A stretch of 64,000 bases of DNA, taken from Acidobacteriota bacterium (lineage in GTDB: Bacteria > Acidobacteriota > Thermoanaerobaculia > UBA5066). The notes beneath the pieces were generated by a model. It was not told the DNA's origin. It was given only the letters and a program-made list of their open reading frames with translations, and searched no databases. Position numbers and translations under genes: made by a program. The DNA is taken from assembly GCA_029781975.1 (NCBI GenBank), contig JAKOVQ010000013.1, positions 17,791 through 81,790 of the forward strand, in the 5' to 3' direction. Positions 16,562 through 24,000 of the stretch are shown here, piece after piece (the stretch's first letter is position 1; every line of letters begins with the position of its first letter).

Positions 16562-17599
16562 TCAACGCCCGGGAGACGGCCGCCCGTCGCGTTCCGAGAG
16601 CGCGGACCGGAACTCGTCGAGGAGCTCTTCGCCCGTCCTCTTCGGCGCGTACTTCAGGGCGATCTCGCGCCCGCCCCGGCCGAGGCGTGCCCGGAGCGCC
16701 GCGTCGGACGCGAGGGCGCGAACGGCCGTCCGCAGCGCCTCCCCGTCCCGATCCGGAACCCGGATCGAGGCGTGAAGACCGGGGTCCATGCACCGGTGGG
16801 CGCCGATGTCCGTCAGGACGCAGGGCACCTCGGACGCCATCGCCTCCAGCGCGGGGAGCCCGAAACCCTCGGCCTCGCTCGAGGGGCCGACGAAGAGATC
16901 GACCCCGCGGAAGATCTCCGGCACGCGGGCCGGGACCACCGCGACGTGCCGCTCCGCGTCGGGCCAGGCCTCGATCTCCTCGCGCGGCGCGTCCTGGGAC
17001 AGCCTGACGAGGCGCAGCCCGGGGAGCTCCGCGCGGAGGGGCCCGAGCGCCTCGAGCGCCCACCGGACCCCCTTCACCGGGACCTCCCACTGTCCGGCCA
17101 GGAGGACGCGGAAGCTCCCGCCGTCCTGCGTCCGGGCTGCGGAAGGGCGGAAGAGCCCGGTGTCGAGCGGCTGCGGGATGAGGCGCGCGCGCTGGCCGAA
17201 GCGGTCGGCGATGAGCTCCACGAGGTGAGGCGACACGACGAGCTTCCGGGTCGGGAGCGCGTAGATCGCCTCGATCTCGGGCCAGCGGGCCCGGGCCGGC
17301 TCGTAGAGCCCTTCGTACCCCTGGCAGAGGTGGTACGGGATCGCCCCCGGGACGGCCGCGGCGGCGGGCACGGTGGTGACGAGGGTCCCGACGGCGACGT
17401 CCGCCCTTCCGAGCTCCTCGGGGACGAGCGCGCGGACGCGGCGGAAGAAGGAGTGCGACTCGGGGGCCCAGTCGCTCGGGGGGCCGGTGCTGACCACCTC
17501 GGCGTCGACCCCGAGGCCCCGGAGCAGGGCGGCGTGCGCGTAGACGACGCGGACTCCCCCGCTCAGCGTCGTTCCGGAGAGGACGTAGAGGACCTTCAC
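16562..17599 (-). CDS. GT4-type (GT-B fold) glycosyltransferase
   Basis: 345 residues. The N-terminal Rossmann half starts MKVLYVLSGTTLSGGVRVV, the common GT-B glycine-rich acceptor-side loop. The C-terminal half has FRVLLAGQWEVPVKGV and the donor-binding EGFGLPALEAMA motif (about residue 260), matching the E-x7-E signature of GT4 enzymes. There is no signal or membrane segment, so it acts at the inner face of the membrane. It lies 25 bases after the Wzt-like ATPase gene, in the same direction, and is probably co-transcribed with the export machinery. Confidence 0.9.
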   Translation of the reverse strand: MKVLYVLSGTTLSGGVRVVYAHAALLRGLGVDAEVVSTGPPSDWAPESHSFFRRVRALVPEELGRADVAVGTLVTTVPAAAAVPGAIPYHLCQGYEGLYEPARARWPEIEAIYALPTRKLVVSPHLVELIADRFGQRARLIPQPLDTGLFRPSAARTQDGGSFRVLLAGQWEVPVKGVRWALEALGPLRAELPGLRLVRLSQDAPREEIEAWPDAERHVAVVPARVPEIFRGVDLFVGPSSEAEGFGLPALEAMASEVPCVLTDIGAHRCMDPGLHASIRVPDRDGEALRTAVRALASDAALRARLGRGGREIALKYAPKRTGEELLDEFRSALSERDGRPSPGR

Positions 17600-17624
17600 C
17601 GCGGCTCGCGTCCCGGGCGGCCCC

Positions 17625-18824
17625 TCAACCGGAGGCGTCCCATGCGGCCGGGACGCTCAGGAGGCCGCTCGTCCACCGGTCCGACTCGACGCGGAAGCGG
17701 AGGTCGCTCCGGGAGTCGTACAGCGCGAGCCCCTTCTCGTCGCCGAGGAAGGCGACGACCTGGAACTCCCCTTTCGCGAGGGGCATGGCGTCGACCCGGA
17801 TCCGGATCCGGTGCCGTGCGCGGCCGACGAACGGACCGACGCCGGCGACTTTCGAGTCGGTCACGAAGCAGGTGACCTGGTCCGGCGTGATGACGGCGAC
17901 GTGGACGTGGAGCGGCCGGTCGGGAGAGTCGCCCGCCGCCTCCAGCTCCAGGACCCACGGGTCGCCCGTCCGGAAGACCGTCGACTCGCATCCCGCCCCG
18001 TCGAGGAGACGCGCCGCGAGGAACCGCCCGAGCGTGTCGGACGGCACCGGCTGGGGCTGGCTCCGCCGCGCACCGTCCCTGGCGGCGAGGTACTCCTCGT
18101 AGGCGAGGACGACCTTCTGCGCGTCTCCGTCTGCCGCGACCGCTCCCTCCTTCAGCCAGATGGCCCGGTCGCAGAGGGTGGAGACGTAGTAGAGGGCGTG
18201 GCTGCAGAAGAGGATCGTCTTGCCCTGCGCCTTCAGGTCGTAGATCCGGTCCACGCACCGCTTCTGGAAGCGCGCGTCGCCGACCGCGAGGGCCTCGTCG
18301 AGGATCACGACCTCGGGAAGGACCTGCGTGGCCACCGCGAACGCGAGCCGCATCTGCATCCCGGACGAGTACGTCTTCACCGGCCGGTCGAAGAAGTCCC
18401 CCAGCTCGGCGAACTCCTCGATCAGGGGGAGCGCGGCGTCCAGCTCCCCCTTCGTGAGGCCGGTCAGCGCGGCCTGGAGGACGGCGTTCCGCCGTCCGGT
18501 CACCTCCGGGTGGAACGCGGACCCCAGCTCCAGGATCGCCGCCACCCGGCCCGAGACGTGGACCTTCCCCGCCGTCGGAGAGGTCGTCCCGGCCAGGATC
18601 TTCAGCAGCGTGCTCTTCCCGGAGCCGTTCTCCCCGATCACGCCGACGACCGCGCCTCGGGGGACGGCGCAGGAGACGCCGCGGAGGGCGTGGATCTCCG
18701 AGTGCAGGACGCGGCCGGTCACAGCCTCGACGAACCGGTCGCGCGGCCTGGCGAAGAGCCTGTAGACCTTGCTCAGCCCCTCGACGGCGAGGGCGGGGGC
18801 GGCGGCCGGCGCGTCAGGCGACAT
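17625..18824 (-). CDS. Wzt-like ABC transporter ATP-binding protein for polysaccharide export
   Basis: 399 residues. The ATPase domain (about 10-245) has Walker A GENGSGKST, the signature YSSGMQMRLAFA and Walker B VVILDEALAVGD. The last motif is typical of the O-antigen/teichoic-acid (ABCA/TagH/Wzt) subfamily. A C-terminal beta-sandwich extension (about 265-395) matches the Wzt carbohydrate-binding domain in position. It should energise export of a lipid-linked glycan. No permease gene is adjacent. The only Wzm-like permease in the window is at 30520-31287, about 12 kb away on the same strand. The ATG overlaps the end of the radical-SAM gene by about 11 bases, so coupling is likely. Confidence 0.92.
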   Translation of the reverse strand: MSPDAPAAAPALAVEGLSKVYRLFARPRDRFVEAVTGRVLHSEIHALRGVSCAVPRGAVVGVIGENGSGKSTLLKILAGTTSPTAGKVHVSGRVAAILELGSAFHPEVTGRRNAVLQAALTGLTKGELDAALPLIEEFAELGDFFDRPVKTYSSGMQMRLAFAVATQVLPEVVILDEALAVGDARFQKRCVDRIYDLKAQGKTILFCSHALYYVSTLCDRAIWLKEGAVAADGDAQKVVLAYEEYLAARDGARRSQPQPVPSDTLGRFLAARLLDGAGCESTVFRTGDPWVLELEAAGDSPDRPLHVHVAVITPDQVTCFVTDSKVAGVGPFVGRARHRIRIRVDAMPLAKGEFQVVAFLGDEKGLALYDSRSDLRFRVESDRWTSGLLSVPAAWDASG

Positions 18825-19932
18825 CCGTCCGCGCGAAGACGCACGTGCGGCAGATGAAGTCCGCGGGCGCCTCCTCCACCCCGTAGCTGAAGCGGCGAAG
18901 GCGGGCGAGCTCGGGTCCCTCCAGGACCTCGCGCACCGACTGGCGCGTCAGGTCGCCCACCACGTAGCGCTCGTCGTAGTCCTCGCAGCAGAAGACGCAG
19001 CGCCCCTGCGGCGTGACGTGGAGGTGCTGGAGCGGGCGGGAGCCGACGTTGTCGCAGCCCCTGAGCCTCGCGTGCGGGCGGTCGGGGCGGAGGCCGACGG
19101 GGAGGTAGCCCGCCCGGTCCATGATCTCGAACGGCTGGACCCGGAACCGGCTCCCGGCGAAGCGCTCGGCGACGGCCTCGTGCGCCCGGCGGTGCGCCTC
19201 GTCCTTCTGGCCGAGGACGACGAGGTCCATCTCCTGCGCCACGGCCCGGTCCTTCGCGTAGTCGAGGTTGCGGAGCACCGCGTCGAGCTGGTCGACCCCC
19301 CGGTCGCGCCGGTACGCCTCCCGGTCGAGCGTCGAGATGTTGACCGAGAGATAGCGGAGCCCCCCGAGCGCGAGGATGGCGTCGATCCGGTCCGGCGTGA
19401 GGCCGGAGCCGTTCGTCAGGACGGCGGGAGGGAGCCCCGCGGCCTTCAGCGTCGCCACCTGCTGGACGAACCGGCGGTCGACCGTCGGCTCGTTGTAGTT
19501 GATCATGCAGACGCCGTCGATCGTGTCGCGGAACGCCGAGAGCTCCGCCACGATCCGCTCGTAGAGCTCCGTCGGCATGAAGTAGGGCTTGCGGGGGTCG
19601 ACCGAGACCGGGCAGAAGTAGCACGCCTGGTTGCAGACGGTGTGGGCCTCGAGCGACACCACCTTCAGCCGGAACCGCCGCGCCAGGTCCTCGCCGTCCG
19701 GAACCGCCCAGAGCCCCTCCCGGAGCTCCCTGCGCAGCGCCTCGGTCAGGCCCTCCTCGCGACCCGCGCGCAGGGCGCCGAGCGCCGCGTACGTGGGCTC
19801 GCCCGCGGCCAGGGAGCGGTCCGTCAGCGGGTTGTAGACCCGCCCCGCCTCGACGTGGAGGTACGGGCTCGGGCGGAGCCGCTCCCCCGCGTTCGGCGAA
19901 CGCTCCGTGGAGGAGGGGGCCTCCACGCTCAC
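18814..19932 (-). CDS. Radical SAM protein with SPASM-like C-terminal cysteines
   Basis: 372 residues. The CxxxCxxC cluster reads CNQACYFC (about residue 98-105) and binds the SAM [4Fe-4S] cluster. MINYNEPTVD and LTNGSGLT are the usual downstream strands. The C-terminal third carries further cysteines (GCDN, CVFCCEDYDERYVVGDL, CRTCVF), the arrangement of a SPASM/twitch domain that holds auxiliary iron-sulfur clusters. I take the GTG at 19932, whose GTGA overlaps the stop of the second radical-SAM gene. The longer upstream frame is antisense noise. The substrate is unknown. Placement beside glycan genes suggests a sugar or surface-peptide modification. Confidence 0.85.
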   Translation of the reverse strand: MSVEAPSSTERSPNAGERLRPSPYLHVEAGRVYNPLTDRSLAAGEPTYAALGALRAGREEGLTEALRRELREGLWAVPDGEDLARRFRLKVVSLEAHTVCNQACYFCPVSVDPRKPYFMPTELYERIVAELSAFRDTIDGVCMINYNEPTVDRRFVQQVATLKAAGLPPAVLTNGSGLTPDRIDAILALGGLRYLSVNISTLDREAYRRDRGVDQLDAVLRNLDYAKDRAVAQEMDLVVLGQKDEAHRRAHEAVAERFAGSRFRVQPFEIMDRAGYLPVGLRPDRPHARLRGCDNVGSRPLQHLHVTPQGRCVFCCEDYDERYVVGDLTRQSVREVLEGPELARLRRFSYGVEEAPADFICRTCVFARTDVA

Positions 19933-20855
19933 TTCGCCCCCTGCGGCCCGGCGGCGATGACGGGAAGCGACCGCGCCTCCTCGGGGAACCCCATCTTGCC
20001 GAGCTGGACGAGGTCGTGGCAATCGCAGAACCGAGGCGTCCGGCAGACGAAGGGCGTCGGCCGGCGAAGGAGGCGGCGCTCCTTCACGTTGCCGAGGTCG
20101 GCGAGCTCCGGGATCCAGGGGCACCCCTGGACGCGGCCGTCGTTCCAGATCCGGAAGTAGTCCCGGCCGGCGGGGCACGAGACCCAGTCGTACCCCGAGA
20201 AGTCCGCCGCGAAGTCGTCGCGATGCTCCTTCTCGACCATCTCGCCGAAACGTGACTTCAGCCGCGCGAAGAGCTCTTCCTGGGCCGGGTCGAAGGGGCG
20301 GTCGCAGTCCCGGATGAGCCAGACCTTCCGCCCGGTCTGCCGGAAGACCTCCCGCTCGTAGAACGCGAGCCCTTCCTCCCACAGGTCGGACAAGAGCGGC
20401 GACAGGATGGTCCCGAGGATCAGCTCTCCGCGGTGTCTCTCCAGGAGCGCCCGCGCGTTCGACGCCCAGGGCTTCTCGACCCGCTTCTCCTTGACCTGCT
20501 TGTAGTGAAGCGTCAGGTTGACCGCCCGGACCTTCTCCAGCTTCTCGGGGGGAAGCTCCGGGTACTCGTTCAGGAGGACCCCGTTGACGTCGAGGGCCAC
20601 CTCGACGTCGTGGTCGAGGAGGCGCTCGAGGAAGCGGTCCCGCTTCGGGTAGCCGGCGAAGAAGTCCCCCTTGCCGGAGAAGATCAGGAAGACCCGCCCC
20701 CCGACCTCGTCGAGGAAGAACCGGACGTCCTCGTACGTGAGCGAGGGCTCCCGCTTCACGACGGGGTGGATGATGCAGTACTCGCAGTCGAGCTGGCAGT
20801 GGCCCGCGGACGAGCAGAAGACCACCGTGTCGCAGGTCGTCTTCAGCTGCGCCAT
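19929..20855 (-). CDS. Radical SAM protein, second of a coupled pair
   Basis: 308 residues from the ATG at 20855, which has GGAG 8 bases upstream. The cluster cysteines are C20, C24 and C27 in CQLDCEYC, followed by IIHPVV and the strand VFLIFSGKGDFF where the GGEP motif normally stands. Additional cysteines near the C-terminus (CPAGRDYF, GCPW, CRTPRFCDCHD) suggest auxiliary cluster binding. It overlaps the next radical-SAM gene by GTGA, so the two are probably made together. The frame can be read back to 20987, but that part crosses a perfect palindrome and a terminator and is not credible as protein. Confidence 0.82.
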   Translation of the reverse strand: MAQLKTTCDTVVFCSSAGHCQLDCEYCIIHPVVKREPSLTYEDVRFFLDEVGGRVFLIFSGKGDFFAGYPKRDRFLERLLDHDVEVALDVNGVLLNEYPELPPEKLEKVRAVNLTLHYKQVKEKRVEKPWASNARALLERHRGELILGTILSPLLSDLWEEGLAFYEREVFRQTGRKVWLIRDCDRPFDPAQEELFARLKSRFGEMVEKEHRDDFAADFSGYDWVSCPAGRDYFRIWNDGRVQGCPWIPELADLGNVKERRLLRRPTPFVCRTPRFCDCHDLVQLGKMGFPEEARSLPVIAAGPQGAK

Positions 20856-20912
20856 CCCGATGCTCTCCGCGGGGCTCGGCGGCTCGGATCCTTCATACGG
20901 CGGGGATGCTAC

Positions 20913-20946
20913 GCCGGGGCGGATCCTTCGAAGGATCCGCCCCGGC
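20913..20946. repeat. 34-base perfect palindrome upstream of the radical-SAM pair
   Basis: Each 17-base arm is the exact reverse complement of the other, centred on ttcgaa with no loop. It lies 58 bases upstream of the ATG at 20855 and just beyond the terminator of the PKD gene. It could be an operator, a second terminator stem without a U-tract, or a mobile/REP-like remnant. A partial copy of one arm (cggatccttc) lies at 20885-20894. Confidence 0.8.
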
Positions 20947-20954
20947 CGTGATTC

Positions 20955-20985
20955 GAAAAAGGGGCCCGGGCACGAGGCCCGGGCC
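20955..20985 (-). terminator. Intrinsic terminator of the PKD surface-protein gene
   Basis: On the minus strand a 9-bp GC stem (20977-20985 with 20963-20971, 5-base loop) is followed by GCCCC-adjacent sequence and a TTTTT run (20960-20956). It lies about 55 bases after the stop at 21040 and separates that gene from the radical-SAM pair. Confidence 0.82.
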
Positions 20986-21039
20986 AAAGTGAGGGGTGAG
21001 CCCGACGTTCTCGAGCTCGGGGAAGCTTGTTCAGATCGG

Positions 21040-24000
21040 TCAGGGGGCCGGCTCCGCGGGCGTCAGCGTGGAGCCTCCCGACTGGTTGTCGATGACCGTC
21101 GCGTAGCCCGCAACGAGGGACGGACCGTCGAACCGGTCGACGATCATCGTCATGCTCGATTTGGCCTCCGGAGCTGCGTTCTTCACGAAGTCGAGGGAGT
21201 CGACGGAGAACTGGACGAAGGGCTGGAAGGGGCTGACCTGGAAGGCCACCTCGCCCAGCTTGACGCCGTTCGCGCCGTAGATCGCCGCCGTCGCGCCGAC
21301 CTTGGAGAACGAGGAGGCCTCGGGGTCCGTCAGGAAGAAGGCGACGTTCGAGCGGTAGCTGTCGTCCGAGCGGAGACCGGCGAGGATGAGAGAGTGGTTC
21401 GACGTGGTCGTCGAGACGCCGTCGGTCGCCCCGAAGCCGGGGACACCGAGGCCGACCTTGCCCGTGGGCTGGTCGTTGTAGGCCTGGGCGGTCACGACGA
21501 TCGGGTCGCTGTTCGAATCGGCCGGGACGAAGTCGAGGAACGAGTTGTAGTAGCCCTGCGTGTCCCCCGCGGAGAGGCCCAGCCAGTAGGCGACGAAGTC
21601 GTCGATCGACAGCGTCTCGCCCGCACGGATCGGGACGATCTGAGAGATCGTCCGCCACGACTGGGGCGCGGAAGACGTGGTGTAGGTGTAGCTCACGTCG
21701 AGGTACCGGTCCCGGGTCGACGTGTTGAAGACGGTGACGGAGCTCTTCCAGACGGTGTCGTTGATTCCCGGGGTCCGGATCACCGCCGGGACGCGGTAGG
21801 CCGGCTCCGGTGTGGTGGGCGGGGTGAGCAGGGAAGGGGCCTTCGACGTCCGGTCGATGACCGAGGCGTAAGGGAAGAGCGACGTCCCCGCCGTCAGCTG
21901 GACCGACGCGCGGAAGACGTGGGCCGAGCCCGCATAGCCGGCGCCGGCGGGGGGAGGCGCTTCCAGGACGTTCGAGAGGTTCTTGACGCCGTACGGGTTG
22001 AGCTGGATCGTGACCGGGGCGCCGAGCTGGGCTCCCGAGGGATCCCGGAACCTCACCTCCGCCGTGACGTAGTCGGAGCCGAGGTTCGCGAAGCCGAGGT
22101 TCGTGTAGCTCCGGTCGTCCTGGCTCAGGCCGACCAGGTGGTAAACGCCGCTCAGGGCTTCGGGCTGCGGTCGGAGGCCACCCGGCCCCGCGCCACCGCC
22201 CGGCCCGCCGCTCCCCGACGACGAGGAGCCACCGAGCGAGACGATCGAGAGCGAGAGACCCACCGTCCCGCTCGCCCCTCGGCTCGAGTCGTAGGTCCGC
22301 CCGCTCATCACGGGCAGCGTCGCCGGCGCGAACTCCTTGTGCTGGATCAGGATGCTCCCGGCGGACCCCTTCGGCAGGCCGAAGAGGCTCGAGAGGACGT
22401 TGCGGTACGGGAGCGTCGCGTGCGGCGGGAGGCTGACGTCCTTCCACTTCCCGTCGAGCTGGTCGAGCTTCGTGATCGTCCCGTCGAGGAACGCGGCCCT
22501 CAGGTTCATCGTCGCGTTGCCGGGGTTGAAGATCGAGAGATCCGACTGCCAGATGGCGCCGTTCTGCCCGTCGACGAAGGCGGCGCCGGGGACCATCCAC
22601 ATCGGCGGGACGGGAGGCGCGACGATCGAGACGTAGAGGGTCGCCGTCTTGGTCGTTCCGTTCGAGTCCGTCACCTTGCACGACACGGGATACGAACCGA
22701 TGGAGGCATAGGTGTGGGTCGCCGGAAGCGTTGCCTGAGAGACGACGGGAGTGTTGTCACCGAAGTTCCACTCGAACGAGGTGTATGTGCCCGAGCCGCT
22801 CCCGACCTGACCGTTGAAAGCGACGGCGTTCCCGGGATAGCCCGGGTTGGGCGTCGCGCTGATCACGAGCGTCGGCGCCGGCGGCCCGCCCTGGGTGATC
22901 GTCCCCGTGACGGTCGCCGTGGCGGGCGACCCGCCCGGAGGCGTGTATGTCAACGTCACCTGGACGTTGCCGGCCGCCGTGTACCTGAAGCTCGCCGAGG
23001 AAGAGGTGGCCGTCGCCGGGTTCGCCCCCGTCCCGAAGTTCCACTGGAACGACCCTGAGCTCAGCGCATAGCCGGTCGACTTGTTGAACGCGTAGGCCGT
23101 CAAGACGTCGTCGTTCGACCTCGCGTTGAAGTAAGAGTAGCTGCAGCTGCCGCCCCCCGTCCCTCCGCCGCCCGGGCCGCCGCCTCCCGAGCCGGCGCAG
23201 GGGTCGGCCCCATTGACCCAGACGTGGATTTCCGGAGTCACGGTCGTGCCACCGCCGGAGGTGACGGTCACGTAGGCCGAGGCTTGCCGTGTCGTCTGCT
23301 GCGAGTCCCGGACGGTGCAGGTGCCGTTGTAGTTTCCGGCGGTCGAGAACGACTTCGAGACGCTCTGGCCCGTCGCCGACCCCCCGTCGCTGAACGACCA
23401 CGAGTAGGAGTACCCGCCCGTCCCCCCGCTCGCGGAGCAGCTGAAGGAGATGGCCTGATTCACGGCGGCCGACGACGGGTTCGCCGACGCCGAGGCCGAG
23501 AGCGCCGGGGCGTTCGTGGTGACGGTGCCGTTCACGGAGAGGGTGAGCGGCCCCTGGCCCGCCGGCGTGAAGGAGAGCTGTACGGTCTTGTTGCCGTACT
23601 GCGAATACGAGAAGCTGGCGCCGTTCACGCTCCCGCTCGCGGGGCTCGCGTTGGCGCCGAAGTTCCAGGAGAAGGTCCCGGCGCTGGCCGGGATCGCGCT
23701 GAGGGTCGCCGCGTCGTACGCCCACGCGGTCAGGGTGTCGCCCACCATCGCCGAGAAGCCGTCACACGTGCCGCCACCCCCCGGCCCGGCCCCGCCCGCG
23801 CACGGGTCGGCACCGTTCACGAAGATCCGGATCTGCGGGTTCCAGGTGATGTCGGTGACGTTGATCGCATAGGCGCGCCCCTGAGGATCGGGCGAGCTGG
23901 TCGGGAGCCAGTTCTGGGTCCTGGGGGACGTACAGCTCGCGTCGTAGGCGTAGGTGTACTTGATCCGGAGCCAGAACGTCGCTGGATAGCTCCCCGAAGC

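Noticed and set aside
20856..20987. N-terminal extension of the second radical-SAM gene
   Set aside because: It would translate a perfect palindrome and part of an intrinsic terminator. The ATG at 20855 has a ribosome site and a normal family start.
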